This document shows positions 9,242-21,051 of a DNA stretch of 64,000 nucleotides, in pieces; the stretch's first letter is position 1; the number at the start of each line of letters is the position of its first letter. The translations under genes and the position numbers were made by a program. Below the pieces are notes generated by a model, which saw nothing but the letters and a program-made list of their open reading frames with translations, made no database searches and was not told the origin of the DNA. The stretch is from Pseudomonadota bacterium. GTDB lineage: Bacteria > Pseudomonadota > Gammaproteobacteria > Acidiferrobacterales > UBA6901. The stretch is taken from positions 13,572 through 77,571 of the forward strand of contig JAJYEK010000005.1 of assembly GCA_021785795.1 (NCBI GenBank), given 5' to 3'.

Positions 9242-10825
9242 TCAGGCTTGTTCGCGTGTAGCGTGGAATTCCACGTCCGGCCAGCGCTCCATGGTGAGCT
9301 GGAGGTTGACGCGCGACGGTGCGAGGTAAGCCAGCTCCCCGGCGCTGTCCCGGGCCAGGCTGTCGTGCAACTTGCGCTGGAATTCGGCCAGCATTTTCGC
9401 GTCGGCACAGGCGATCCAGCGTGCGCTATGGACTGCGACCGGTTCGAACAGCGCGTCGACACCGTATTCGTTCTGAAGACGGTGCGCAACCACGTCAAAC
9501 TGCAGCGTCCCCACCGCACCGAGAATCAGGTCGTTCGAGTTCAGCGGCCGAAACAGCTGGGTGGCGCCCTCTTCCGTCAGCTGCTCGAGTCCCTTCTGAA
9601 GCGCCTTAGTCTTCAGCGGATTGCGAATCTGGGCGCGACGGAATATCTCCGGCGCAAAGTTCGGCACGCCCGTGAATTTGAGCGCCTCCTTCTGGGTAAG
9701 GGTGTCTCCGATTCGCATCGTGCCGTGGTTGTGCAGCCCGATGATGTCGCCAGCATAGGCCTCCGCTGCAGTCTCCCGTTCCTGTGCCATGAAGGTTATG
9801 GCGTTCGAGATGATCACCTCCCGGCCGATGCGCACGTGGTGAAGCTTCATCCCCGGGGCGTACTTGCCTGAACATACCCGCAGGAAGGCGATGCGGTCAC
9901 GGTGATTGGGGTCCATGTTTGCCTGGATCTTGAATACAAACCCGCTGAAGGCGTCTTCGTCGGCATTGACTTGCCGTCCCCCATCGCGGGGTTGGGGTCC
10001 CGGCGCGATGTCGACGAAGGTATCGAGCAGCTCGCGCACCCCGAAATTGTTAATGGCGGACCCGAAGAACACCGGAGTCTGCCGGCCAGCAAGGTAGCCC
10101 TCGCGGTCAAAAGGATGGCTGGCGCCCTGCACCAGCGCCACTTCCGCACGCAGCTCGTCTGCTTGCTGGCCGAGCAACTCATCAAGGCGGGGATTATCGA
10201 GGCCGTGAATCGTTTCTCCGGCATTTATTCGTCCACCGTGGGCAGGTGAGTACAGGTGCACGGACTCGTTGGGCAGGTGGTAGATGCCACGAAAGCGCTT
10301 GCCCATTCCGATAGGCCACGTGATGGGCGCGCACTGTATGCGCAGCACCTTTTCCACCTCATCCAGCACTTCCATGGTGTCGCGGCCTTCACGGTCGAGC
10401 TTGTTGATGAACGTGGTGATCGGAGTATTTCGCAGCCGGCAGACTTCCATGAGCTTGATGGTCCGCTCCTCGACACCCTTTGCGGCATCGATGACCACGA
10501 GCGCGGAATCGACCGCCGTCAGGGTGCGATAGGTGTCCTCGGAGAAATCCTCATGTCCTGGGGTGTCGAGCAAATTGACGACTCGGTCGCGGTAGGGAAA
10601 CTGCATCACCGACGAGGTGACGGAGATGCCGCGTTGCTTTTCCAGTTCCATCCAGTCCGAGGTTGCGTGGCGCGCGGCTTTGCGTCCCTTCACGGTGCCG
10701 GCAAGCTGGATGGCACCCCCGAAGAGCAGCAGCTTTTCGGTGAGGGTGGTCTTGCCGGCATCAGGATGGGAAATGATGGCGAACGTGCGCCGGCGGGCAG
10801 CTTCGCGGCGGATTTCTGCGGACAT
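9242..10825 (-). CDS. prfC: Peptide chain release factor 3
   Basis: RF3 is the GTPase that removes RF1 and RF2 from the ribosome after termination. The 527 aa product has [21 protein letters not shown] near the start, [16 protein letters not shown] for the G3 box and [12 protein letters not shown] for the G4 box, and the RF3-specific C-terminal domain. The start at 10825 (MSAEIRRE) is chosen because it fits the family length of 525-530 aa; the open frame extends 90 codons further without conservation. Confidence 0.95.
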   Translation of the reverse strand: MSAEIRREAARRRTFAIISHPDAGKTTLTEKLLLFGGAIQLAGTVKGRKAARHATSDWMELEKQRGISVTSSVMQFPYRDRVVNLLDTPGHEDFSEDTYRTLTAVDSALVVIDAAKGVEERTIKLMEVCRLRNTPITTFINKLDREGRDTMEVLDEVEKVLRIQCAPITWPIGMGKRFRGIYHLPNESVHLYSPAHGGRINAGETIHGLDNPRLDELLGQQADELRAEVALVQGASHPFDREGYLAGRQTPVFFGSAINNFGVRELLDTFVDIAPGPQPRDGGRQVNADEDAFSGFVFKIQANMDPNHRDRIAFLRVCSGKYAPGMKLHHVRIGREVIISNAITFMAQERETAAEAYAGDIIGLHNHGTMRIGDTLTQKEALKFTGVPNFAPEIFRRAQIRNPLKTKALQKGLEQLTEEGATQLFRPLNSNDLILGAVGTLQFDVVAHRLQNEYGVDALFEPVAVHSARWIACADAKMLAEFQRKLHDSLARDSAGELAYLAPSRVNLQLTMERWPDVEFHATREQA

Positions 10826-11027
10826 GGCTGGCTGATGATCCAAAAAAGTGACGAAGCATACCGCGAATCGGTGGTCCGAGCTAGCGGCGCGGCGGCAAGC
10901 GTGGATTTCGTGACCGGGGTCAGTATACTGACATGGAGCCGCGGAGCGCAGGAGTGGCGCCGGGTTTGCCGGGGAGCCAGGTTGCGGCTTGCGGGACGGA
11001 GTCCACAGCACCACCAGGAACGAGTGC

Positions 11028-11984
11028 ATGCATGTTCTGTACCCAGAGATCAAGCCGTATGCCGAGCACAGCCTGGCGGTCTCTGACGGCCACACCCTTT
11101 ATGTCGAGGAATCCGGCAACCCGCAGGGTCTGCCCGTGCTGTTCGTGCACGGTGGCCCCGGCGCTGGCTGCGAGGGTTATCACCGGCAGTTTTTCGACCC
11201 GCTGGCCTACCGGATAATCTTGTTCGACCAGCGCGGCGCCGGGCGGTCGCGCCCGCATGCCGGCCTGGAAGGCAACACGACCCAGAAGCTGGTCGAGGAC
11301 ATGGAAGCCATTCGCGAACATCTCGGCGTACGCCGTTGGGTCCTGTTTGGGGGATCCTGGGGTTCGACCCTGAGTCTCGTTTATGCTGAAACCCACCCTG
11401 AGGCAGTGCTTGGACTGATCGTGCGCGGCATATTTCTATGCCGTCCCTGGGAAATCGAGTGGTTTTATCGGGAAGGGGCCAATCGAATTTTCCCGGATTA
11501 CTGGGAGGAGTTTATTGCGCCCCTTGCAGCGGGCGGCCGGGACAACCCGGTTGAGGCGCATTACCGTCTGCTTACCGGTAGCGATGAGGTTGCGCGGATG
11601 GCTTCGGCCAAGGCCTGGTCGATATGGGAAGGCCGTACCGCAACGCTGGCTCCACGGCAGGCGGTCGTAGAGTTTTTTAGCGATCCCCACGTGGCGCTCA
11701 GCCTCGCGCGGATCGAGGCGCATTATTTTGTCCATGACAGCTTTCTGGAGCCTGACCAGATTCTGCGTGACGCGGCACGGCTCAATAGGATCCCCGGCAT
11801 CATCATTCAGGGACGATACGATATGCCCTGTCCGGTACAGAGCGCGTGGGAGCTCCACCGGGCTTGGTCCGGATCGGAGATTGAAATCGTGCCGGCTGCT
11901 GGCCATTCGGCACGGGAGCCTGGAATCACTGACGGGCTGATCCGGGCCACTATGAAGTTTCGACGTCTGTCCGGCCCGGTTTAA
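11028..11984 (+). CDS. pip: Proline iminopeptidase
   Basis: This alpha/beta-hydrolase cuts N-terminal proline from peptides and belongs to peptidase family S33. The 318 aa product has the oxyanion motif HGGPG (41-45), the nucleophile Ser110 in [10 protein letters not shown], an aspartate in GRYDMPCP and a histidine in AAGHS, in the correct order. It has no signal peptide, so it is cytoplasmic. AGGA lies nine bases before the ATG. It reads away from prfC, and only six bases separate its stop from apaH, suggesting one transcript. Confidence 0.92.
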   Translation: MHVLYPEIKPYAEHSLAVSDGHTLYVEESGNPQGLPVLFVHGGPGAGCEGYHRQFFDPLAYRIILFDQRGAGRSRPHAGLEGNTTQKLVEDMEAIREHLGVRRWVLFGGSWGSTLSLVYAETHPEAVLGLIVRGIFLCRPWEIEWFYREGANRIFPDYWEEFIAPLAAGGRDNPVEAHYRLLTGSDEVARMASAKAWSIWEGRTATLAPRQAVVEFFSDPHVALSLARIEAHYFVHDSFLEPDQILRDAARLNRIPGIIIQGRYDMPCPVQSAWELHRAWSGSEIEIVPAAGHSAREPGITDGLIRATMKFRRLSGPV

Positions 11985-11990
11985 GACGGG

Positions 11991-12818
11991 ATGGGGGTCT
12001 ATGCTATCGGGGACGTACAGGGCTGCGCCGATGCGCTGTACGCGCTTCTGGACCTGATCGGATTTTCGCCAGAACAGGATGAGTTGTGGTTCACTGGCGA
12101 TCTGGTCAATCGCGGACCTGCCTCAGCCGAAGTCCTGCGATTCGTCATGGGTCTGGGGAGACGCGCGCATGTCGTCCTCGGCAACCATGATCTGCACCTG
12201 CTGGCGGTGGCTGCAGGCAAAGGCCGCAGCCACCCGCAAGATACGCTACAGGACGTGCTGGGTGCGCCGGACCGAGCGCAGCTACTGGCGTGGTTGCGCA
12301 CGCGTCCGCTGCTGCATCACGATGCCGGCCTGGACTATACGCTCGTTCATGCCGGCTTGTTGCCGTGTTGGAATCTCAGCCAGGCAGTGATGCTGGCGGA
12401 GGAAGCCGCGGAGGCCATCCGGGAATCGGCAGAGGGGGCGTTTTTCGAGCATATGTACGGTAACGTTCCGGATCGCTGGAGCGAAAATTTGCGAGGGTGG
12501 GAGCGGCTGCGGGTTGTAATCAACGCCATGACGCGGCTGCGCTACTGCGACGGCACCGGCAGGATGGATATGCAGCACAAGGGACCGCCCGGCACACAGC
12601 CTGATGGGCTAGTGCCCTGGTTTCAGGTTGCGGGTCGTGCAAGCCGCCGGTTGCGGATTGTATTCGGTCACTGGTCTGCACTGGGACTGTGGCAGGGTGA
12701 TGGTGTGATCGGACTGGATAGCGGATGCTTGTGGGGCGGAAGACTGTCAGCGGCACGGCTGGATGGCGAGTTGGCTTTTTTCAGCGTCCCGTGCCGGGGT
12801 GAGTGGCCGACCGGGTGA
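11991..12818 (+). CDS. apaH: Diadenosine tetraphosphatase (symmetrical)
   Basis: ApaH splits Ap4A into two ADP and can decap Np4-capped RNA; it is a metal-dependent phosphoesterase. The 275 aa product shows the three core motifs GDVQG (7-11), GDLVNRGP and GNHD, then LVHAGL and FGHWSALG. It begins six bases after pip. apaG follows, as in many gammaproteobacteria, although here apaH is upstream of apaG rather than downstream of ksgA-apaG. Confidence 0.95.
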   Translation: MGVYAIGDVQGCADALYALLDLIGFSPEQDELWFTGDLVNRGPASAEVLRFVMGLGRRAHVVLGNHDLHLLAVAAGKGRSHPQDTLQDVLGAPDRAQLLAWLRTRPLLHHDAGLDYTLVHAGLLPCWNLSQAVMLAEEAAEAIRESAEGAFFEHMYGNVPDRWSENLRGWERLRVVINAMTRLRYCDGTGRMDMQHKGPPGTQPDGLVPWFQVAGRASRRLRIVFGHWSALGLWQGDGVIGLDSGCLWGGRLSAARLDGELAFFSVPCRGEWPTG

Positions 12819-12931
12819 TGGAACCGCCCTTGCGGCAGGGCCGCAATAGGAAAGCAAGGGATGCCGAGGGCAGGTCAAAGCGGTCCGGAATTGGTATGAT
12901 GCATGGACAGAACCGATCAGGGGATCCGGAC

Positions 12932-13306
12932 GTGGCGAAGCATCACATCGATGTGTCGGTAAAATCGGCTTACGTGGAAGCTCAGTCGGCTCCGGAATCT
13001 GATCGTTATGTGTTTGCATATACGGTCCGGATCACAAACCACGGCAGCGTGCCAGCGAGGCTGCTGACGCGCCATTGGATCATCACTGACGCCAACAATA
13101 AGGTCCAGGAAGTCCGCGGTCCGGGCGTGGTGGGTGAGCAACCTTATCTTCCGCCGGGCAAAAGTTTTGAGTACAGCAGCGGCGCGATACTGGAGACGCC
13201 GTTTGGCAGCATGCGGGGCAGCTATCAGATGATCGCCGATGACGGCGTCGAATTTGACGCGGAGATTCCGGCATTCGTGCTTACTGTGCCGCGCACGCTC
13301 CATTAG
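12932..13306 (+). CDS. apaG: ApaG protein
   Basis: ApaG is a small fibronectin type III-like protein often linked to apaH and of unsettled biochemical role. It shows VKSAYVEAQSAPESDRYVFAYTVRITN, RHWIITD, GPGVVGEQP and SGAILETPFGSMRGSYQM, all strongly family-like. The GTG at 12932 gives 124 aa, close to the usual 125, with AGGGGA seven bases upstream. An ATG at 12896 would add 12 poorly conserved residues and cannot be excluded. Confidence 0.9.
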   Translation: MAKHHIDVSVKSAYVEAQSAPESDRYVFAYTVRITNHGSVPARLLTRHWIITDANNKVQEVRGPGVVGEQPYLPPGKSFEYSSGAILETPFGSMRGSYQMIADDGVEFDAEIPAFVLTVPRTLH

Positions 13307-13326
13307 AGCGCACCGGTAGGCGGGGC

Positions 13327-13761
13327 TTAGGCGTTGTCTCCAGCGCCCTGGATGAGGGAGTATCGGCGGATATCTTCACGCTGTACCCAGCCCAGCTTCT
13401 CCCAGAAGGCAATCGCGCCCTGGTTGTGCCGCAATACTTCTATATGGGTCTTGTGGATGCCTATGGATTCCAGGCTTGCCAGACAACGCCCAACCAGGGC
13501 GGTTCCGATGCCGAGGCGGCGTGAGGACGGCCGGACAACCAGATGCCGCAGATAGCCTCTTCTGCCATCATGGCCGCACAGCACGCAGCCTGCAACGTCG
13601 TGGCTAATTTCGGCGACGAGGCTCAGGCCTGGGTTTCGCTCGAGATATCGGGCGGTGTCCGGGCGCGAGTCGGAATCCCTAAGGCAGACACCAGGCTCCG
13701 AGCACATCAGCGTCACGACAGCATCGTAGTCACCGATCGTCATGGCCCGGATATGGAACAC
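13327..13761 (-). CDS. GNAT-family N-acetyltransferase
   Basis: A 144 aa acetyl-CoA-dependent transferase. The order is FHIRAMTIGDYDAVVTLM at the start, LRHLVVRPSSRRLGIGTALV for the acetyl-CoA loop (R-x-x-G-I-G/T pattern), and NQGAIAFWEKLGWVQREDIRRYSL at the end. The substrate cannot be told from sequence. The GTG at 13761 is preferred because GGAGGT lies nine bases upstream; ATG at 13743 is the alternative. It follows gyrB on the same strand by about 45 bases. Confidence 0.8.
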   Translation of the reverse strand: MFHIRAMTIGDYDAVVTLMCSEPGVCLRDSDSRPDTARYLERNPGLSLVAEISHDVAGCVLCGHDGRRGYLRHLVVRPSSRRLGIGTALVGRCLASLESIGIHKTHIEVLRHNQGAIAFWEKLGWVQREDIRRYSLIQGAGDNA

Positions 13762-13806
13762 GGTGCTCAGACCTCCATCGCCCAAGCGGCGCTGCCGTCG
13801 ACGGAA

Positions 13807-16245
<2,439 letters not shown>

Positions 16246-17364
16246 TTATTCTAACATTTTCATCTCGGTTCGGGCTGATTTCTTTGGTATCGCGAATACC
16301 GTGGATTCGGTCCGAATCCGGCCTTGTTCCACGTGAAACACTGGCGTCGAGGCCGTGGTCAAAAAGGGGTGATCGTCCATGGACGTCAAGAACGCCTGGG
16401 CACCCAACGACGCCAGGCTGTTCTGGACCCTCTGCCGATGTGCTGCATCCAACTCAGCTCCGAGGTCATCGGCCAGGAGGATGCAAGGCCGGCCGGATTG
16501 CGCGATAAACAGCTTCAGTTGGGACAGTCTCAGAGCGATGACCAGCAACTTTTGCTGGCCGTGCGACAGATGTGTGCGGATTCCTTCTCTATGCAACTCG
16601 AAACGAAGATCGGCGCGATGGGGCCCGTGGCGGGTATAGCCGTGGCGTTGGTCGCTCGTCCGGTTCCGGAGCAGGCACGTCAGAAGGGGTTCCGAGCGGC
16701 ACCAGCCGGATTCAAAGATCAATCGCGCATCCCAATCTTCCAATAGATATTCTGCAGCGCGATGGAATTCGCGCTCTAAAAGAAGAAAGAAGGCATGACG
16801 CGAGCGATCGATTGTTTCACCGAGGTCGGACAGTTCCTCGTCCCAAATATGGTGGATGGGCGAGCGTTGGCGCAGGGCGGCATTGCGCTGCGCTAAGATC
16901 CTCTGGTAACGAAGCCATCGGCAATGGAAATCTGGTTCCACGTGGAACAGCCACCAATCGAGAAGACCCCTCCGATGGCGGCTGCTTCGCAGAAAATCGT
17001 AATGATGTTCCGGAGTAACAGCCAACAGAGGCATGTGCTGGGCCAGGGTTGCCGCACTACTAGCCTGCTCACCATCGATCCGGATCGACCGCCCTTGGGC
17101 CCCTACTGCAAATCCCAGCCGGTGCGGCTGGCCACCCTCCACTACTACACCATATGCGCTGAACCCCTGTACCCCGTGCCGGATGAGTTCTGTTAGACGC
17201 TGCGTCCGAAACGACCGACCCGTCGCCAAAATATGAATGGCCTCGATCAGCGTTGTTTTTCCGGCCGCATTGCAGCCCGTAATGACATTCAGCCCCTCGC
17301 CAGGCTCGATGACAACCCTTTCCAGAATCCGAAAATTAGAGAGCTCCAGGCGTGTGAGCGGCAT
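16246..17364 (-). CDS. recF: DNA replication/repair protein RecF
   Basis: RecF is an SMC-like ATPase that loads RecA at single-strand gaps with RecO and RecR. The 372 aa product from ATG 17364 has LTRLELSNFRILE at the start, the Walker A loop GCNAAGKTT (30-38), GQQKLLVIALRLSQ for the signature and ILLADDLGAELD for Walker B. The upstream frame extension to 17460 overlaps the dnaN end and is not conserved. The coding sequence contains two parS-like sites, listed separately. Confidence 0.95.
   Translation of the reverse strand: MPLTRLELSNFRILERVVIEPGEGLNVITGCNAAGKTTLIEAIHILATGRSFRTQRLTELIRHGVQGFSAYGVVVEGGQPHRLGFAVGAQGRSIRIDGEQASSAATLAQHMPLLAVTPEHHYDFLRSSRHRRGLLDWWLFHVEPDFHCRWLRYQRILAQRNAALRQRSPIHHIWDEELSDLGETIDRSRHAFFLLLEREFHRAAEYLLEDWDARLIFESGWCRSEPLLTCLLRNRTSDQRHGYTRHGPHRADLRFELHREGIRTHLSHGQQKLLVIALRLSQLKLFIAQSGRPCILLADDLGAELDAAHRQRVQNSLASLGAQAFLTSMDDHPFLTTASTPVFHVEQGRIRTESTVFAIPKKSARTEMKMLE
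16325..16340. promoter_or_regulatory. parS centromere site 1
   Basis: TGTTCCACGTGAAACA matches the ParB-binding palindrome TGTTTCACGTGAAACA at 15 of 16 positions. It lies inside the 3' part of recF, about 2.3 kb from the origin candidate. ParA and ParB are encoded at 30442-32125. Confidence 0.85.
16934..16949. promoter_or_regulatory. parS centromere site 2
   Basis: GGTTCCACGTGGAACA fits the degenerate parS pattern TGTTYCACGTGRAACA except for its first base. It lies 594 bases from the end of site 1 and is also inside recF. Confidence 0.8.
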
Positions 17365-17396
17365 ATCCTTCCGCGCAGCGATCGTGGCGGCAGCAA

Positions 17397-18497
17397 CTAC
17401 AGCCGCATAGGCATCACAACATACCGGTTCCGAGCATCGCCCGGCGCATACAGCACACAACTGCTGTTCGAGTCACTCAAACCCATCTCGGCCTCGGCCG
17501 CATCAATGGCGCTCACCGCTTCGATGATGTAGTTTACATTGAAGCCAATCTCAAACTCATCACCGCTGTAATCAATCGATAGCTCTTCCTGCGCTTCTTC
17601 CTGTTCGGGATTATGTGCCGTCAACCGCATTACTCCGGGTGCCAAGGCGACGCGTACTCCCCGGTACTTCTCGTTCGAAAGAATGGCAACCCGACTCAGG
17701 GATTCCCTAAACAAATCACGCCCCACCCGGATCCGGATCTGCTGTTCTTGTGGAATAACTTTGTGGTAATCCGGAAAACGCCCATCGATCAACTTCGACG
17801 TAAACGTCAGATCCTTTTTTACGATACGGATGTGGTTCGTCCCGCCTTTCAGTTCGACTTCCTCTTCCAGGTCTTCAAGAAACCGGCTTACTTCCAATAC
17901 CCCTTTCCGAGGCAATATGCCCTGGCGGATTCCGCTAACACCGTGTTCCAATGTTACTTCGCCCAGTGCCATCCGATGCCCATCCGTCGCGACGGATGTT
18001 AGTTTCCCATCCGTTATTTCCAATAGCAGGCCATTTAGATAATACCGAACATCCTGTTGCGCCATGCAAAACTGTGTTTTCTGAAGTAAACGCCCCAGAA
18101 CACGCTGTGGAACCTGTAGCGCCCAATCCCATTGTGTTGTTTCAATGCTCGGAAAATCGGTAGCCGGCATCGTAAGTAACGTAAACCGGCTGCGCCCCGA
18201 CCGGATCGTCGCCTTGCCCTTGTCTAGCCGGATATCCAGCGTCGCTTCCGTTGGTAAGGCCCGGCAAATGTCCAGAAGTTTTCGCGCCGGAACCGTAAAC
18301 GCGCACTCGCTTCCACCAGCGCCTTCTACATTCACCACCACCTCTACCTCGAGGTCGGTGCCGGTCAAAGTCAATCTCCCTTCTCGGCACTGCACTAACA
18401 CATTGGAGAGTATCGGCAAAGTTTGGCGACGCTCGGCGACGCCAGCGACAAAACTCAAAGGCTTGAGCAAATGATCGCGCTGTATAGTGATCTGCAT
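17397..18497 (-). CDS. dnaN: DNA polymerase III beta sliding clamp
   Basis: The beta clamp encircles DNA and tethers DNA polymerase III. The 366 aa product starts MQITIQRDHLLKPLSFVAGVAERRQTLPILSNVL, has three repeated clamp folds, and ends in YVVMPMRL, the conserved C terminus forming part of the partner-binding pocket. It lies between dnaA and recF; the 280 bases towards dnaA hold the origin candidate. Confidence 0.98.
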   Translation of the reverse strand: MQITIQRDHLLKPLSFVAGVAERRQTLPILSNVLVQCREGRLTLTGTDLEVEVVVNVEGAGGSECAFTVPARKLLDICRALPTEATLDIRLDKGKATIRSGRSRFTLLTMPATDFPSIETTQWDWALQVPQRVLGRLLQKTQFCMAQQDVRYYLNGLLLEITDGKLTSVATDGHRMALGEVTLEHGVSGIRQGILPRKGVLEVSRFLEDLEEEVELKGGTNHIRIVKKDLTFTSKLIDGRFPDYHKVIPQEQQIRIRVGRDLFRESLSRVAILSNEKYRGVRVALAPGVMRLTAHNPEQEEAQEELSIDYSGDEFEIGFNVNYIIEAVSAIDAAEAEMGLSDSNSSCVLYAPGDARNRYVVMPMRL

Positions 18498-18777
18498 GAT
18501 TTCATCCCGGCGTGGCGGTCCATTCCTTCAGTCAGTTTCAGTTATTGTTTTAAGTAAGATTTTTATAAAAACAACCTAGTTGCTATTACTACTAGCGTTT
18601 GAAATTCTGGGATTAAGCCCACTAAACCCATTATTTACAATTACTTACCAAATATAAATGGCTGTGGATAAAATCTGGGTAGCCATGGGAAAACCATTTA
18701 TACAATGTGGATAGTCCATAATCGCCTTCGTTGTTCGTCATCAGCTACCGAAATACACACAATGTTTCATGAATTAT
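18498..18777. other. Putative replication origin (oriC)
   Basis: The dnaN-dnaA gap is strikingly AT-rich compared with all neighbours. It carries a perfect DnaA box in reverse orientation, TGTGGATAA (18663-18671), and a one-mismatch box TGTGGATAG (18706-18714). A weaker TTATTCACG overlaps the dnaA stop. The stretch 18541-18660 is poor in G and C and could serve as the unwinding element. Gene direction changes from leftward (dnaA set) to rightward (rpmH set) just beyond dnaA, and parS sites are nearby. Only two good boxes are seen, fewer than in E. coli. Confidence 0.65.
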
Positions 18778-20133
18778 TCACGTTGAGAGAATTCGCAGTA
18801 GGTTGCCATAGTCCTCCTTCACGCGAATATCGCTTTGTGTGAGTTCCACGATCTTTCGGCAAGCATGCAATACGGTCGTGTGGTCACGGCCCCCGAACGC
18901 ATCACCGATTTCCGGCAGGCTGTGGTTGGTCAATTCCTTGGCCAGCGCCATGGCTACCTGACGGGGCCTGGTCACCTGCCTTGCCCGGCTTTTCGAGTGC
19001 AAATCCCCGACGCGGATTTTGTAATACTCAGCCACCGTTTTCTGAATATTGTTGATTGTTACCAGCCGCTCATGAAATGCCAAAAGATCTTTCAGGCTTT
19101 CGGTTGCGAGTTCAATACTGATCGGTTGACCAGTGAAGTGAGCGTTGGCTACCACCCGCCGCAAGGCACCCTCTAGCTCACGCACGTTGGATCGCACGCG
19201 CTTGGCAATAAAAAAAGCCACGTCTTCCGACAGACCGACCCCTTCGTGCTGCGCTTTTTTCATCAGGATTGCCACCCGCGTCTCCAGTTCCGGCGGGTCA
19301 ATCGATACCGTCAGGCCGCTCCCAAACCGCGATATAAGGCGCTCCTCGACCCCAATCAACTCTTTCGGAAAGCGGTCCGCTGTAATGATGACTTGGCGCT
19401 GGCCTTCCATTAAGTTATTGAACGTATGAAAAAATTCTTCTTGTGAACGTTCCTTGCCGACGAAGAACTGAATGTCGTCGATCAACAGTGCATCCAAAGT
19501 CCGATAGTGTTTTTTGAATTCGTTGATGGCATTGTGCTGAAGCGCCTTCACCATATCAGCAACGAAACGTTCCGAATGAACGTAGGCAACCCGTCCTTCT
19601 GGTGCACGCTCCAACATCAGATGACCCGCAGCCTGCATCAAGTGCGTTTTTCCGAGGCCTACTCCGCCATATATGAATAAGGGGTTATAAGCTCCGCCTG
19701 GGTTTTCCCCAACCTGGCGCGCCGCGGCGCGTGCCAACTGGTTGGATTTGCCCTCGACGTGCGTTTCAAATGTGAATTCCGGGTTTAACCTGCCCGGCAT
19801 GGCGGCCGGCCGACGAGCCCCTTTCTCAGCTCCAGCGTTGCGCGCCGTGGGTTCGGTTGCCTCGGGCGCCTGTTCTCCTACCTCGATAACCACATCCACC
19901 GCGTGCTGGTTATATTGACCGGCCAGCTCTGCGATCCGTACGATAAAGCGTTCCTTTACCCAATCCATGACAAAACGGTTTGGTGCCAGCAAGCGCAGCG
20001 ACCGGGTCTCACGCACGGCCTGCAGGGGTCGGATCCAGGTATTGAACTGCTGCGGCGAAAGCTCTTCCTCCAGACGCTCGAGACACTTCTTCCACAGTGG
20101 GGGCTGTCCGACATTGGGTTCCACCGCATGCAT
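18778..20133 (-). CDS. dnaA: Chromosomal replication initiator DnaA
   Basis: DnaA binds DnaA boxes and melts the origin. The 451 aa product has domain I ([25 protein letters not shown]), a variable linker, the AAA+ Walker A GGVGLGKT (156-163), Walker [12 protein letters not shown], sensor and arginine-finger regions, and the DNA-binding domain with [22 protein letters not shown] and [15 protein letters not shown]. It faces away from rpmH across about 180 bases. Confidence 0.98.
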   Translation of the reverse strand: MHAVEPNVGQPPLWKKCLERLEEELSPQQFNTWIRPLQAVRETRSLRLLAPNRFVMDWVKERFIVRIAELAGQYNQHAVDVVIEVGEQAPEATEPTARNAGAEKGARRPAAMPGRLNPEFTFETHVEGKSNQLARAAARQVGENPGGAYNPLFIYGGVGLGKTHLMQAAGHLMLERAPEGRVAYVHSERFVADMVKALQHNAINEFKKHYRTLDALLIDDIQFFVGKERSQEEFFHTFNNLMEGQRQVIITADRFPKELIGVEERLISRFGSGLTVSIDPPELETRVAILMKKAQHEGVGLSEDVAFFIAKRVRSNVRELEGALRRVVANAHFTGQPISIELATESLKDLLAFHERLVTINNIQKTVAEYYKIRVGDLHSKSRARQVTRPRQVAMALAKELTNHSLPEIGDAFGGRDHTTVLHACRKIVELTQSDIRVKEDYGNLLRILST

Positions 20134-20225
20134 GGTCTAGTCTCCATTGGGGCCAGCAAGTCTAGCCCCTTGCCGTCCCCCAATCCACAACCAACCACTA
20201 TGCTGTGCCCCAGCCAGCGGAACGG

Positions 20226-20255
20226 TTGACAAGCCGCCCGCAAAGGCAGTAACTT
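20226..20255 (+). promoter_or_regulatory. Putative rpmH promoter
   Basis: A perfect -35 TTGACA (20226-20231) is followed after 18 bases by a weak -10 TAACTT (20250-20255). It lies 60 bases ahead of rpmH and points along the ribosome/membrane-insertion operon. Confidence 0.5.
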
Positions 20256-20315
20256 TGCCGCCCTTTGCAGCAATAACCGTCCAGATCCAATCACCAACCC
20301 GCCAGGCGACAGGCT

Positions 20316-20450
20316 ATGAAGAGAACTTATCAACCCAGTGTGCTCAAACGCAAACGCACTCACGGTTTCCGCGCACGTATGCGCACGGCCGGTGGCCGCG
20401 CTGTCCTCAGCGCCCGACGCGCCCGTGGCCGCGCACGGCTAAGCGCCTGA
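20316..20450 (+). CDS. rpmH: 50S ribosomal protein L34
   Basis: L34 is the 44 aa protein of the large subunit. The translation begins [19 protein letters not shown] and continues with arginine-rich [22 protein letters not shown], nearly identical in layout to other L34 proteins. It is too short for most open-frame lists and is hidden under a longer spurious frame. It starts the operon rpmH-rnpA-yidD-yidC-mnmE and its stop overlaps the probable rnpA start. Confidence 0.97.
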   Translation: MKRTYQPSVLKRKRTHGFRARMRTAGGRAVLSARRARGRARLSA

Positions 20451-20809
20451 GTTCTGAGACGACGGCCGGACAGGGGCTGCCGAAAAGCTTCCGAATTCTG
20501 GCAACCGTGGAGTACCGCCGAACACTCCACAGCGGACGGCGTCACAGCGACCCTTTCTTCACGGTCTACACAACCCCGAATGCTTTCGGCCACCCCCGTC
20601 TCGGGATCACCGTCGCCCGTAAGGTTTCAGCAAAAGCCGTTGTGCGCAACCTCATCAAACGCCAGATCAGAGAATCCTTCCGCTTGCTCCGCCGGCGGAT
20701 CCCCGATCTCGACATCGTCGTGATAGCACGCCCAGCGGCTGCCGCAGAACCACGGGGCACGTTGCGGGCGTCCCTGCAGCGCCACTGGGAAAGGGTGTTT
20801 TCCTTGTGA
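20447..20809 (+). CDS. rnpA: Ribonuclease P protein component
   Basis: RnpA is the protein partner of the RNase P RNA that matures tRNA 5' ends. The frame shows [25 protein letters not shown], then [13 protein letters not shown] and the RNR-type signature [15 protein letters not shown]. No ATG, GTG or TTG lies between the rpmH stop and the conserved start of the protein. A CTG at 20447, overlapping the rpmH stop as CTGA, gives 120 aa, the usual length, so a non-standard start with translational coupling is inferred. CTG at 20477 is an alternative. Confidence 0.85.
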   Translation: MSSETTAGQGLPKSFRILATVEYRRTLHSGRRHSDPFFTVYTTPNAFGHPRLGITVARKVSAKAVVRNLIKRQIRESFRLLRRRIPDLDIVVIARPAAAAEPRGTLRASLQRHWERVFSL

Positions 20810-21051
20810 AAAAACTCATGCTCCTGGTTATTCGGCTCTATCGTTATGCCATCAGCCCACTATTCGGCGACCATTGCCGCTTTTACCCGAGCTGCTCGCA
20901 CTACGCCCAGGATGCGATTGCTGCCCACGGCGCCATGAAGGGCGCCTGGCTGGCTGTGCGCCGACTGCTTCGCTGTCATCCTTGGCACCCGGGCGGTCAC
21001 GACCCAGTGCCCCCCTGTACGCCTCATCCTGCAAAAGGCCACCATGGATAA
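20806..21051 (+). CDS. yidD: Membrane protein insertion efficiency factor YidD
   Basis: YidD helps YidC-dependent insertion of inner-membrane proteins. The 81 aa product has [30 protein letters not shown] with the conserved cysteines, and [15 protein letters not shown]. It starts with GTG and overlaps the rnpA stop by four bases; its end overlaps yidC by eight. An N-terminal amphipathic segment probably binds the membrane. Confidence 0.93.
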   Translation: MKKLMLLVIRLYRYAISPLFGDHCRFYPSCSHYAQDAIAAHGAMKGAWLAVRRLLRCHPWHPGGHDPVPPCTPHPAKGHHG

